The notes under the pieces were generated by a model that saw nothing but the letters and a program-made list of their open reading frames with translations, ran no database searches and was not told the origin of the DNA. 64,000 nt of DNA, taken from the NCBI GenBank assembly GCA_030141605.1, contig JAQGDQ010000692.1, positions 1-64,000 on the forward strand, given 5' to 3'. The translations under genes and the position numbers were made by a program. The stretch's first letter is position 1; each line of letters starts with the position of its first letter. This document shows, piece by piece, positions 22,701 to 32,220 of the stretch. Source of the stretch: Tubiluchus corallicola (lineage: Eukaryota; Priapulida; Priapulimorpha; Priapulimorphida; Tubiluchidae).

Positions 22701-24505
22701 TGCACTTATTATTACTGTGTATGAATTGTACTAAAACGTTATAAGCATATCAATTTAATGTCATTCGTAACAATTTAATTTTTATATATAAGCAGTACTA
22801 ACACTAATACACTGTAGCATAGAGCTTATAAAAATGTTCATGACTAACCAAAGGGCAGCTGACTAGATGACGAATTGGTCTTTCGCTGCCCTTTCTTCAC
22901 ATTTTTGTTTCCAAATTAATTGTATTATAACTGTGCGTGTGTTACAAGATAAATAAAAAGACTATTATTATTATTTATATTGTGCAGAATATGAACGCAT
23001 CCTTCAAACAACAAGGTATGAAGCGAAGTAAATGAGCTTTCTGTTTCTGGAATATGTGAGTCTTTTAGGTTGTGTAAGTACTCCACATGTAAGAATGTAA
23101 GAATGCCACATGCTTGCTTCACTTTACGCCTATTATTTTTGCTAGAAGGCTGTGTTATATTTATGTTAAACTTTTGTTAGCAATTTATGTTTATATATGT
23201 AGCTTTGATTCAAGCTGTTTTCTTGTTTGCGTTTTGTTTTGCTTAGCTTTGAGCTGATTTTTTGGTTTGCTTTGCTTTGAGCTGATTTATGACTTTTGTT
23301 CGTCTTTGGATCGTTCGATATAAGATATTTACGCTTTGATATTTTTTATTTGCTTTTTCGTTTGCTCCTATAAAAAATTCTATTGCTAAAAAAGGAGCAG
23401 CTGAGTTAGTGACCAATTGGTCTTTTGCTGCACCTACTCAAATATTATTGAAATTTTCTACTTCTAGTCTACATATAGTCTATTTAGTCACATACTCAAA
23501 TTTCACTACATATTTTGTTTGCTCCATTTTTCTGCACTAGTTCTTGCGTTGCATAGTATTTTATCATTACGCTTAATTTGACACGATTGCACATCTTTGC
23601 TTCATTATATTTTGTTTGAGTTTATTATACATATTTTGTTTCTTTCACTGATTTCTGATTTATTATTTTTTTGGTTTGACTTTTTTCTAGTTTTTTGTTT
23701 TAATCGGTTAGTTAAATGTTTACATATTTTGTTAATATTCATTTCATATTTTTCATTTTATTTCTTTGTTGCATAGCTTACTTAGTTATTTTGCTTTCAT
23801 GTTTAATGTATCCCTCCAAAAATTCATGTTAACAGCAGCACCACAAATTTTTTACAATTTTCACTAACCTGAGAAGGGTAGCTGACTCGATGACCAACTG
23901 GTCTTTCGCTACCCTTTCTCCTGCACCCCCTTAACTCTTTCCTTTATGCTTAATTTATCCTTTTTAATCAATAACTAAAAAAATAATAATCAATTTGTAT
24001 GCAGGTGTAAATGAGGAGATAAATAAAAATGTCTATGTCTATGTTCTATAATATAATGCGAAATGAAAGTTCAGGAAATAAAATTAATTGCATTGACTAC
24101 TGATTGAAAATGAACTATTTTTACTACACACAGTCCCAGTTTTAACAACTATATTAGTAGTGGCTAAGAAATCAGGAAGAACTTAATTATGCAGCTGATA
24201 ATTAGTTTTTCTGAAGTACTAAGAAGGGACAATAAATTAATGCGAAGAAATTTATTAAACTGCAAACTTTTCTGAACATTAGTTGCTCATTTATTGTGTA
24301 CAGTAAAAAGAATGAAGAAAATCCCAAGTATTTTCGATAATACAGCCATTTGTACCTGCATCGATATGTATTTCGTAGCATAGTTATACGGTTTGTTATC
24401 CTCAGAAACACCCACATTCAAGTCTTCTATCGCTGAAGCAGGCAGTACCACGAGAAGAAACGTAAATGTAACTATAAAAAATGTGTAAAATTCGCGCAAA
24501 ACCAT
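7792..24505 (-). CDS. PRCP: Lysosomal Pro-X carboxypeptidase (peptidase S28)
   Basis: Nine exons on the - strand: 24356-24505, 20170-20310, 18280-18381, 16421-16602, 14940-15097, 13911-14083, 12263-12427, 10305-10492 and 7792-8035. All splice phases agree and give 500 residues (human PRCP has 496). The start ATG at 24503-24505 opens a hydrophobic signal peptide ending near ALPASA-type residues. Seen features: mature start YISMQVDHFSF, YTGNEGDI, VFAEHRYYG, nucleophile Ser173 in GGSYGG, NYTGQ, Asp425 in NGKLDPWSGGG and His450 in DGAHHLDL; the Asp-His spacing of 25 equals the human one. The enzyme removes residues C-terminal to proline in lysosomes or after secretion. The introns carry several MITEs and three minisatellites, two of them close to exons. 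DPP7 is the alternative in this family, but the sequence reads closer to PRCP. One weak donor (GTGCGT after exon 5) is used. Confidence 0.96.
8112..8740. repeat. Intronic minisatellite, 53-54-bp unit, about 12 copies
   Basis: Units contain TTATGCGCCGGTTAACTGAA and ACTTCTTGAAAGTAAATCAC. They vary at a few positions (CCGG or CCAG, one extra T). The array starts about 75 bp upstream of the last PRCP exon, within intron 8. Confidence 0.95.
9060..9435 (+). mobile_element. Probable non-LTR retrotransposon 3' tail with local duplication
   Basis: A segment of about 106 bp (pyrimidine-rich, with TTACTATTTTTTCCATTC) is present twice in tandem at about 9070-9280. It is followed by a unique stretch that ends GAAATAAACTGATTGATTGATTG, broken here as GAAATAAAC plus (TGAT)n. 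That short terminal repeat is typical of LINE 3' ends. No coding sequence remains. It sits in PRCP intron 8. Confidence 0.5.
9491..9671. mobile_element. Short MITE-like element with inverted ends
   Basis: The left end TTCACACTAGCGAGTTTTC is mirrored by GAAAACTCGCGAGTCTGAA at the right, about 180 bp apart. CTCGC motifs recur inside. No clear target-site duplication was identified. Located in PRCP intron 8. Confidence 0.55.
10564..10977 (+). mobile_element. MITE with CAGGGATGAGAAT ends and 6-bp TSD, copy 2
   Basis: The best-preserved copy: 414 bp, exact ends CAGGGATGAGAAT and ATTCTCATCCCTG, flanked by ATTCTG at 10558-10563 and 10978-10983. It lies in PRCP intron 7, about 70 bp upstream of exon 8. 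Confidence 0.9.
11050..11362 (-). mobile_element. MITE with CATATCTCGGTTT ends, related to 50100-50460
   Basis: The ends CATATCTCGGTTTGCTGG and its near-complement at 11325-11352 define an element of about 310 bp. Read on the - strand, its inside carries AAACAAAGTGACGG, CATCTAGCGGTGAGC and GCGAAACAAC. This is the same core found in the 6-bp-TSD MITE family and in the element at 50100-50460. The target-site duplication is unclear. The open frame across it is not a gene. Confidence 0.65.
14220..14598 (+). mobile_element. TA-flanked MITE, copy 2
   Basis: This 379-bp copy of the family first seen at 1223-1603 starts AACTTTTTCACAGTT and ends CGAAAGGCT, flanked by TA on both sides (14218-14219, 14599-14600). 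It lies in PRCP intron 5. Confidence 0.8.
15316..15815 (+). mobile_element. hAT-type MITE with 8-bp TSD, copy 1
   Basis: A 500-bp element bounded by CAGGGGTGTACAAATT and AATTTGCACACCCCTG, with the perfect 8-bp duplication GTTTAGTC at 15308-15315 and 15816-15823. GGCCGC-rich subterminal repeats and CAGGGG ends are hallmarks of hAT elements. No transposase is encoded. Copies lie at 29064-29532 and 56842-57286. Located in PRCP intron 4. Confidence 0.92.
15868..16215 (+). repeat. Dispersed repeat family (AAAACCGGAC type), copy 1
   Basis: This stretch matches 49263-49660 in the same orientation and 30980-31390 in the opposite one. Shared landmarks are AAAACCGGAC, GACGGGCACTAG, ACAGGTGCTGTACC and TTGAATTTTTATCTTAAAAC. 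A fragment of the family's right part also appears at about 10140-10270. No coding sequence or clear termini were seen. Confidence 0.75.
17052..17511 (+). mobile_element. MITE with CAGGGATGAGAAT ends and 6-bp TSD, copy 3
   Basis: A 460-bp copy starting CACGGATGAGAAT and ending ATTCTCATTCCTG, flanked by AAGTTA at 17046-17051 and 17512-17517. Compared with copy 2 it contains extra sequence near the left end (GGTTTTGGGGCCGCGTAGAC). Located in PRCP intron 3. Confidence 0.88.
18133..18155 (+). mobile_element. Solo right end of the hAT-type MITE
   Basis: The 23 bp ending in GCAATTTGCACACCCCTG match the right terminus of the 15316-15815 element. No left end is found nearby, so this is a deletion remnant. 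Located in PRCP intron 3. Confidence 0.7.
18541..19345. repeat. Intronic satellite, 100-bp unit, eight copies
   Basis: Eight units of 100 bp start near 18546, each with CATTGAGTGCTTTTTCTGCA, TGTGCTTCAACTTAGTT and CATATTCTGGAAACACT. Two sub-variants (AAAGAAC or TTTAAAAAC at the joint; TTTCAC or TGTCAC) alternate, which suggests growth by a 200-bp dimer. It fills much of PRCP intron 2, starting about 165 bp upstream of exon 3. Confidence 0.95.
20335..21175. repeat. Intronic satellite, 60-bp unit, about 14 copies, with paired AP-1-like sites
   Basis: About fourteen 60-bp units, each containing GCTGAGTCAGTTGCTACTAC and TTGACTCACACAGTAAAT. Because 60 is a multiple of three, long open frames exist on both strands (up to about 230 codons). 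They are low-complexity, overlap each other and lack start context, so they are artefacts. Every unit carries TGAGTCA and TGACTCA, the two orientations of the AP-1 consensus, about 25 bp apart. The array begins only about 25 bp upstream of PRCP exon 2 (in the gene's sense), so it may influence splicing or transcription; this is inference. Confidence 0.95.
21640..22100. repeat. Dispersed repeat, inverted relative to 36880-37200
   Basis: Segments around TTTGAAAGACTTACGTAACT and TTTCAAACTTTAAACAATG recur in reverse complement at 36880-37200, with related flanks such as AACAAGTTTAGA. The ends are not resolved. Located in PRCP intron 1. The neighbouring 21176-21640 shows nothing recognisable. Confidence 0.5.
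22480..24055 (+). mobile_element. Non-LTR retrotransposon 3' regions carrying three hairpins
   Basis: 22480-22970 is the + strand counterpart of 7281-7760 and ends in GATAAATAAAAAGACTATT plus (ATT)n. Two further tails follow, the last ending GATAAATAAAAATGTCTATG-type repeats near 24045. Hairpins lie at 22850-22894 (AAAGGGCAGC/GCTGCCCTTT), 23393-23434 (GCAGC/GCTGC) and 23871-23920 (AAGGGTAGC/GCTACCCTT), each enclosing GACCAA..TGGTC-like inner stems. No reverse transcriptase is left, so these are 5'-truncated copies. They sit in PRCP intron 1. Confidence 0.65.
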
Positions 24506-27115
24506 TTTTCTAGAAAACAATGCTCGATTTACCAGAAAAAATTACGAAAGACACAACGATTAGTAAGTACAAAACTCTAAAAATAGACCTAACAACAAAT
24601 CTGAAAGCCATAAACTCTATGAACACACGTGAGACTCGAGGGTCAGCTTCCAGGATCAACTAACCGCCTAGATAAACTATAATAATATTATCGTTGGACA
24701 GGGGAGGTCAGCCACAGTTATTATCACTGGTCCCCAATCACTCCTCAAACTCGACGAACACATCTTGAAGGACCGTGGAGGCTGAATGACCCAAGACAGG
24801 CTTTTGAGACGTCTGCAAGTTGTGTTGTAGGATCTTCAGATTAGGGCCAGTTACTTGATTAATTAATGAAGAACAGTTCATATTCAAAAGTTTCTTCCAT
24901 GTGCAAGTTGTTAGGCTTATAGTGATGGCATAACGATTTATCTTAATATATAACATGATGTAATGAAGCAGTGACAACGTAAAACACAGAATTAAAAAAA
25001 TGTGCAATGAAACCAGCAGGAGCTAACCCCAAAATTTCTCTGATGGGTGTTTATAATATACCTGTCCAGTTTTTATTTTTGGCATTCTTTGTCCTGAATC
25101 AATAAATGAATCAAATAACCAACCAACCGACTAACATAGCTACCAACCATATAATCAGAGTCAATCAGTCAATTAATACTCAATTAGTAACTTAATTAGT
25201 CAGTTAGTCGACCAGTCCGACAGTCAATCAGTCAGCTGCCCACCTGTCAGCCAGCCAGACGATTGGTTGATCAATCAATCATTCAGTCAATTAATATGTC
25301 AATTAACAAATAAACCAAACAGCCAATCACCAACAAATCAATACTGTACGAATTAACAATAATACATCATTTTACTCATCTTTAAGTTGTTCATAAATCA
25401 TAATTAAATTTTACTATGCAGTAAAATACAATAAAACTATGACGACACGCTAAGCAGAACCAAAGTTGCAAAACAAACAAAGCAAAAACTGCCTATAAAG
25501 CGAATTATTATAATGTGCAGCTATATTAAAAGCATAATTATTATTGCACATATAGGCAGGTATTTAGTTGTAAAGTGAAAATGTAAATGTAAACGTGTAA
25601 TGTAATGTTGTAACTTAGTAGATATTGTTAGCTATAAAAACGCTCTGTTTCAGGCAAAACAACCTTTAATCACGCATGGGTGAAAGTTACACCAATGGAA
25701 GCTAATTAATTACATTGCTGTGACAGCAACAGAAATAGGAAAGGTGAACGACAGCTGCTGCAGCCGCTACAGGCTATAATAGAACTGCCACATGTCTGCG
25801 ATTCCAAGCTCGCCACGTCGTGTAGTGTTGCCATTATCGTAGGTAACCAAAATTAACCAAAATTGGCGAGCAGCAGAAGCGAAATGTAACTGAAGTACTA
25901 AAGCGGATTGCCAGGATAGCGAAACGTATGGCAACTTGACAAACAAAAAAATTTATAAATGGCCAGCAAAAATACTGATAATTTCTTTAAAAAATTGTTC
26001 GCAGAAATTGCAGCTAAACTGTGCTTATATATTGCATGATGTTTCAAAGGTTTCCAGTGGCGGATTTAGGGGGTGGGCCCACCCTTTCATAGTAGCAGTT
26101 ACAGCACACCAAGTGAATATTTTCCCTGGATTATAAGCTTTACAAAGTTTAGTTGTAGCTTTTAATCACTTATATCGAGTAAAAAGTTCTGCATTAATGA
26201 TTTCAGTGTAAAAACGTTTGTGCCCTTTAAGCGATAATCGAAGTTTTTGGCAAAGATATCGCTGTGCGCAATTATATGCCATACTAGGGTGTATACTAAT
26301 ATACTGGTGTGTAATTAAGAGTCAAAAGTTTGAGGTGACATAATGGGTCTTAAACTATTGAATTTGCTTATGAAAATGGTAAGAAAAATGGTCTAAAGTG
26401 CTGCAAAATGCATTGGTAGCCGGGATTGCCCAGACTCGCTAGCTGCTTTTTCGTTTGGCCCACCCTTTTTCTAAAGCCTGTATCCGCCGCTGGTTTTAAT
26501 ATTGTAGAACGTATGTAGTTTAAGAGGTGAATTATTCGAATCTATAATTTTAGGTATGAATCAAATTTTGGCATTTGTAATAATTCCGTTGCTTAATTTG
26601 GTTCTATTTATTTTTCATTGTTTGCACGTATTATTACAATTGGGTTTTCATTAATTTTGCTTCTTTATGTTGGGGATTGTTGCTGTTGTTTTGATTTTGT
26701 TTGCTAAAATTTGTATTGTTTGCTAAATACCTTTAAGTATGCAACCGTTATGATTTTTTGTGTGGAATTGTTCTTTATAAATAAGCTTAGTAATATTGCA
26801 AATTAACCATCATAACATAGGATGACAGCATATGGTCTTTCTGCCATTCCGTCTCGCAAATTATGTTTGGAAGTTGGAAGTTGTTGTTATATTTGAGCAG
26901 GTCGTTTGCAAAGAGATATTAAATAACTGTGTTTGGCCACTTCAGTGGCCAAAACAACTCGGTTTTTGGCGATAACTGAATATTGCATTATAATATCTGA
27001 AACGTTAAAGCGGCAACACTGTGCTGAACGTCGGATCACATACAAACGCCACGTGTTTTCGGTGTTTGGTTGTTTTACTGGAATTTTGGAGTTGTAAAAT
27101 TGTACTAATCTAGAA
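24506..27115. other. Divergent intergenic region between PRCP and PDIA3
   Basis: The two genes are transcribed away from each other, so both promoters should lie here. No TATA box or other core element can be assigned with confidence. 25090-25330 is a degenerate tract of AATCAGTCAATT- and CCAACC-like words, and a hAT-like MITE occupies 26055-26492. The rest (24700-25080, 25330-26050, 26500-27110) is AT-rich with no recognisable gene. Confidence 0.6.
26055..26492. mobile_element. hAT-like MITE with CAGTGGCGGAT ends
   Basis: A 438-bp element with left end CAGTGGCGGATTTAG and right end whose complement reads CAGCGGCGGATACAG; both subterminal regions contain GGGTGGGCC. CAGTGGCGGAT-type ends are common in hAT transposons. 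A clean 8-bp duplication was not found (AAGGTTTC left, GTTTTAAT right). Confidence 0.7.
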
Positions 27116-28579
27116 ATGGAGAAGATTTTTGTTCTCTTTTGCTTATTCTTTGCCAGCGCGTTAAGTAGCGACGTACTGGAATTTGGTGACTCCGATTTTA
27201 GTGACAAAATAGGAGATCATGAAATAATTTTAGTGGAATTTTTTGCTCCTTGGTGTGGTCACTGCAAGAAGTTGGCTCCAGAGTATGAAAAAGCAGCAAA
27301 AACCCTTGTAAATAATGATCCACCTGTGCCTTTAGCTAAAGTTGACTGTATCGCTAATCCTGACACTTGCAAAAAGTTTGGTGTAAGCGGCTATCCAACT
27401 TTGAAGATTTTCAGAGATGGGGAATTTTCTGCAGAATACCAAGGTCCGAGGGAAGCTGACGGTATAGTAAAATACATGAAGAGCCAAGTTGGTACAGCAA
27501 CAAAAGAACTGAAGACCACGGAAGATTTTAACAAATTCATCGATGATTTTGATGCTAGTATCGTAGGATTTTTCGACTCTGAAAGTTCAAAAATGTTCAC
27601 TACTTTTAAAAAAGTTTCGGAAGCGATGCGGGAAGACTACCGTTTTGCCCATACATTCTCATCTGACGTCGCCAAAGATGCCGGGGATTATTCAGAAAAC
27701 ATTGTATTATATCGACCAAAAAGGCTTGCAAACAAATTTGAAGATGACAAAGTTAAGTATACAGATGATGATACAGTTTATAAAATAAAGCAATTTATTA
27801 AGAATAACATACATGGCCTCGTTGGACATAGGACGGTCAGTAATCAAAAGGAGTTTTCGGCACCAATTCTCACTGCCTTTTACGAAGTAGACTATGTAAA
27901 AAATTTGAAAGGCTCAAATTACTGGAGGAACAGAGTAATGAAAGTTGCAAGCCAATATACAGACAAGGATTTGAATTTTGCTGTCTGCAGTAATGCTGAA
28001 TTTGTTGAAGAACTACACGAATTTGGACTGAAATTTATTGAAAAGCCAGTAGTGGCCATCAGAAATGCGGATGGCGAAAAATTCGCAATGAAAGAAGAAT
28101 TTAGCTTGCAAAATCTGCAGTCGTTTGTGAAGCAGTACTTTGATGGCAAATTACAGCCGTACCTGAAGTCAGAAGATGTTCCAACAAGTCAAGATCAGCC
28201 TGTCAAGGTCGTCGTAGCAAAGAATTTTGAAGAAATTGTGAATGATGAGAGTAAAGATGTTTTAGTCGAGTTCTACGCCCCTTGGTGTGGTCACTGTAAA
28301 AACCTTGCTCCAAAATATGATGAATTAGCTGAGAAACTAAAGGACGAAACAGACGTGGTTATCGCCAAAATGGATGCAACTGCAAACGATGTGCCTTCTA
28401 CCTATAAAGTATCCGGCTTTCCGACGTTGTACTGGGCCCCAAAAGATGGCAAGAAAAACCCTACAAAATACGACTCCGGTAGAGAAGTGGACGATTTTAT
28501 TCAATTTATTGCCAAGCACAGCACAGACGAATTGAAGGGTTGGGATAGAAAGGGAAAGACAAAGAAGACAGAGTTATAG
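27116..28579 (+). CDS. PDIA3: Protein disulfide isomerase A3 (ERp57-like), intronless
   Basis: One uninterrupted frame of 487 residues starts at ATG 27116 with purine at -3 and a signal peptide (cut near residue 17). Domain order is a-b-b'-a'. The first thioredoxin domain has CGHC at residues 47-50 (EFFAPWCGHCK). The middle domains include FDASIVGFF, YRFAHTF and GSNYWRNRVM, all ERp57 hallmarks. The second active site is C391-GH-C394 (EFYAPWCGHCK), followed by AKMDATANDVPS. The protein ends KTEL, a KDEL-like ER-retrieval signal, where vertebrate ERp57 ends QEDL. It catalyses disulfide formation and exchange in the ER, in vertebrates mainly on glycoproteins with calnexin/calreticulin. The full length and intact sites indicate an active gene. 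Lack of introns, unlike its neighbours, could mean retroposition or intron loss; no poly(A) tract or flanking repeat marking retroposition was seen. Confidence 0.97.
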   Translation: MEKIFVLFCLFFASALSSDVLEFGDSDFSDKIGDHEIILVEFFAPWCGHCKKLAPEYEKAAKTLVNNDPPVPLAKVDCIANPDTCKKFGVSGYPTLKIFRDGEFSAEYQGPREADGIVKYMKSQVGTATKELKTTEDFNKFIDDFDASIVGFFDSESSKMFTTFKKVSEAMREDYRFAHTFSSDVAKDAGDYSENIVLYRPKRLANKFEDDKVKYTDDDTVYKIKQFIKNNIHGLVGHRTVSNQKEFSAPILTAFYEVDYVKNLKGSNYWRNRVMKVASQYTDKDLNFAVCSNAEFVEELHEFGLKFIEKPVVAIRNADGEKFAMKEEFSLQNLQSFVKQYFDGKLQPYLKSEDVPTSQDQPVKVVVAKNFEEIVNDESKDVLVEFYAPWCGHCKNLAPKYDELAEKLKDETDVVIAKMDATANDVPSTYKVSGFPTLYWAPKDGKKNPTKYDSGREVDDFIQFIAKHSTDELKGWDRKGKTKKTEL

Positions 28580-28592
28580 GTTAGCTGTTGAT

Positions 28593-28608
28593 AATAAACC
28601 ACAATAAA
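28593..28608 (+). terminator. Polyadenylation signals of PDIA3
   Basis: Two AATAAA hexamers, at 28593-28598 and 28603-28608, begin 14 bp after the stop codon, implying a very short 3' UTR. Confidence 0.75.
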
Positions 28609-28756
28609 ATGTCACATAGCAAAAATTGATTTGTATTAAGAGGAAGCCATGCATTCCATACTGTTACGCTAAGTACTAAAATTTTGCATATAATTTATAA
28701 AAGACCCTTACTTACCTGGTGAAATTTTCTTCAATGAATATCAGAATATGTTGTTG

Positions 28757-30050
28757 TTGGCAATACGTTTTTATGGCAGCGAGATTTTCGGTACTGCAAT
28801 GTTGTTCTAGACGTGATATATGTACATACACGTATAAGTCTATTAGTAGAATGTTGCTGTAACTAATCTGCCTGGACAATTTCCGTAATTTATGTTTAAA
28901 TTTAGTATTGTGTTACGTAGTGATGGGCGATTTTGAAATTGTGTAATTTGATTATAATCTTGTTCTTGCAATTCGATTCGATGCCACAATTAATCTTTTG
29001 TAGTAATTGTTTAGTGTTTTAGCCATATTTTCAAACATTGCAGCACTGAAATATAGCTTATAACAGGGGTGTGCAAATTATCTGACTAGCTACATTAAAC
29101 TTTCCCGCAATTCCTGCAGGCCACGGGCAGTTTGATCAAGGAGCAAAGTACAGAAAGGCCTAATAATGAGTTTTTTGCATACGACCTGCGTACATCATTA
29201 CTACTACACTCAAGAAACTATTTTAGAAGTTATTAAAATTTATATTACAAACCATATATTTCTACTTTCAGGACAGATAGTGGTAATTTCATTACAATGC
29301 ATATTAGTAATGTGTATCACACAGTCTGTGTAGTACAGTGACATTAAGCTCTTGTAAGGGTTAATCGCATCCGATCTAGTAGAAAAAACTACCCGCACTA
29401 TCTTTGGGATGGTGGCACAGACTTCAGCTGGATACACTCAATTAATTGCCCGGGCCGCACTTTCATTAGGTTGACAAATCTCCTCGCGGGCCGCACAAAT
29501 TCTCTCGGCGGGCCGCAATTTGCACACCCCCGGCTTATAAACTTCTTCATGGCTTTCGTCGCTGTCTGCCATTTTTTGTACCTGCAAACTATCTTTACAG
29601 AGCACATACATTCATTAACTACTCTATCACTATGTCAACTACACATACAACCACACATCACTACATCTCAACCACGTGAAAGCGAATAAGAAGCCCCAGT
29701 TTGCAACACTGTTGTTTGCAATTGTGTGCATCGTGTAAGGTGAGAAAAACGAAGAAAAAATGTAAGGGTTTTGTCAGTATGCACATATTTTCTCATTTAA
29801 CTGAATTACTGTTTAATGGCCGATTATATTTGAGTTATACATGGTTGTAATCTCGATTAATTGATTAATCGCCCATCTCTATTGCTGGCAATACGTTTTT
29901 ATGACAGTGAGATTTTTGGTACTGCAATGTTGTTCTAGACGTGATATATGTACATACACGTATAAGTCTATTAGTAGAATGTTGCTGTAACTAATCTGCC
30001 TGGACAATTTCCGTAATTTATGTTTGAATTTATTATTGTGTTATGTAGCA
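28757..30050. mobile_element. hAT-like element between 165-bp direct repeats
   Basis: 28757-28920 and 29885-30050 are direct copies (about 5 percent different), sharing GCAATACGTTTTTATG and TGCCTGGACAATTTCCG. Between them lies a segment starting TAGTGATGGGCGATTTTG and ending GATTAATCGCCCATCTCTA, i.e. GATGGGCGATT-type inverted ends as in hAT elements. It is itself interrupted by the hAT MITE at 29064-29532. No 8-bp duplication flanks the outer element. Confidence 0.6.
29064..29532 (+). mobile_element. hAT-type MITE with 8-bp TSD, copy 2
   Basis: A 469-bp copy from CAGGGGTGTGCAAATT to AATTTGCACACCCCCG, with perfect duplication GCTTATAA at 29056-29063 and 29533-29540. It is nested in the older hAT-like element. 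Confidence 0.92.
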
Positions 30051-30829
30051 AAATGTATGAAATATTAGCCTATTACATTTCCATTTCCAGAACTTGCGTT
30101 AATATGAACAGTTTTACAAACTTTGGCATGCCAGCGTACAAGTATGCGTGAAATCTGCATCATTGAAGAAGCAAAAAAAATCTACAGAGATCTCGGTCTT
30201 TTGCTTATGCAGAATTATGAACGTTAGCTCATAAAGATTGGCAATTTGTCTTTTTAATGTTGTCTACAGCGTGCTGTCATTACATCGTACACTTAATTGA
30301 CTTTGCATATTTTACCGGTTGAGTTTGTTTATGTAAAAAAAATAAGATGGGACATAAACTAGGCCTAGAATCGTAAGTTGGTTTTTCAATCTAGTGCGAA
30401 GTTCTCGTTTTGCTGGCCTACACACATGCAAGAAATTTAGACATAATAAGACAACACAGGCTTTATTTGTTATATTCTATTTACTTTAATTCTTGTTTTT
30501 CTTTGAAAATGGTGTTGTAATGTTATATCAGCAGTAATAGCAAGGGGATGATTATGGTTTCTTTATACTAGTTTTACTACTTGATAGTCGTGGATAACTT
30601 ACTGCAGAAAGGTGCAATAAATTTAACATATTTTCAAATGATTTTTTTTACCTAAGTATGTGTAGACTTAACTCAACATAACTCATGTTATTTACCTTCT
30701 GAAGCTACTTAATTTTTCGCTTTTCTGTACGAACAAAATGTGGAACAACGGAGGAAAAATTTTACTAGAAATGTTTGTCGTTATTGTTTTATTTTTAAAC
30801 ATCATAGACTTTAAATACGATGGTGAAAG

Positions 30830-31390
30830 CACTTAAAGAAAGACTGGATGACTGGACTTTCACCCACCCCATTTTCAAATACGGTAAAAGTATAAATTTT
30901 AACATCAGTAATACCAAAAAAGCATTTCTGATAATTAAATAATAGATTAAAATAAGCTCAACTATTGATGACATCACAAACGAACATAATTTTCAGCAGG
31001 AAAAACATTCCATAAAGCAAAAGAGAAGATCGAAGTACAATGTTACGTGACTGTAACATATCCAGTGTGTTGTACTAAAACTAGGCAAACTAAGATGAAA
31101 TTTCAAATTTGCTGTGCTCATGCAATACCTTACAAACGAACACTTCTTAACCGAGAGGTACAACACCTGCTTTTTGTGCAACTTGTTTCCGAAATGCAGG
31201 CCCATGTAACTAGTGAATGTTGAAATGCATGTAACAGCAAAGAACTAGTGGCACGAATGTGACATTGTGTTTGTGTGGTAATAGTTCTTTCATGTAAGTC
31301 ATTCTGTTTCCTTTCAATACTTTAAATGGCCGACTGTTGTGACCTACAGTTTAAGATTGGGTCCGGTTTTATTTTAACATTTGGTCATTT
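30830..31390 (-). repeat. Dispersed repeat family (AAAACCGGAC type), inverted copy
   Basis: Reverse complement of the sequence at 49263-49860, with landmarks CCATTTTCAAATACG, TGATGACATCAC, GGTACAACACCTGC and GGGTCCGGTTTTATT. Several indels separate the copies. Confidence 0.75.
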
Positions 31391-31589
31391 GGAGTTTATG
31401 TCACCATCACGAATGAGTGTAATTGCATACACGTGAATAGTACTCCAGGCTGTTTCCAGTTGCAGTAACATCCAACGAAGCACCAATCAATTGAAGAACA
31501 GGCATCTGTACATTGGGTGTGGTCAATGAACTACATTTGATAAAATAAGGTTACCTGAACTGTTTATACATACAGAGAAGCCCATTATT

Positions 31590-32220
31590 ACTGAGATCTC
31601 ACTTGAATTAACAGAAAATCAGAGCTGAACTGATTCGTCTTAAGCAGTTTTGAATGAGATCTCACTTGAATTAACAGAAAATCAGAGCTAAACTGATTCA
31701 TCTTAAGCAGTTTTGACTGAGATCTCACTTGAATTAACAGAAAATCAGAGCTAAACTGATTCGTCTTAAGCAGTTTTGAATGAGATCTCACTTGAATTAA
31801 CAGAAAATCAGAGTTGAACTGATTCGTCTTAAGCAGTTCTGACTGGGATCTCACTTGAATTAACAGAAAATCAGAGTTAAACTGATTCGTCTTAATCAGT
31901 TCTGACTGAGATCTCACTTGACTTAACAGAAAATCAGAGCTGAACTGATTCATCTTAAGCAGTTCTTACTGAGATCTCACTTGAATTAACAGAAAATCAG
32001 AGTTTAACTGATTCATCTTAAGCAGTTTTGACTGAGATCTCACTTGAATTTACAGAAAATCAGAGCTGAACTGATTCGTCTTAAGCAGTTCTGACTGAGA
32101 TCTCACTTGAATTAACAGAAAATCAGAGCTGAACTGATTCGTCTTAATCAGTTCTGACTGAGATCTCACTTGAATTAACAGAAAATCAGAATTAAACAGA
32201 TTCGTTTTGAACAGTTTTTA
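31590..32220. repeat. Tandem repeat, 63-bp unit, ten copies
   Basis: Ten units of 63 bp with GAGATCTCACTTGAATTAAC and AGAAAATCAGAGCTGAACTG, differing at a few sites. The unit length is a multiple of three, so a 121-codon frame is open on the - strand; it is a repeat artefact. It lies about 300 bp downstream of the FANCF stop. Confidence 0.95.

Noticed and set aside
31588-31953. 121-codon repeat frame
   Set aside because: Translation of the 63-bp tandem array; non-coding context.
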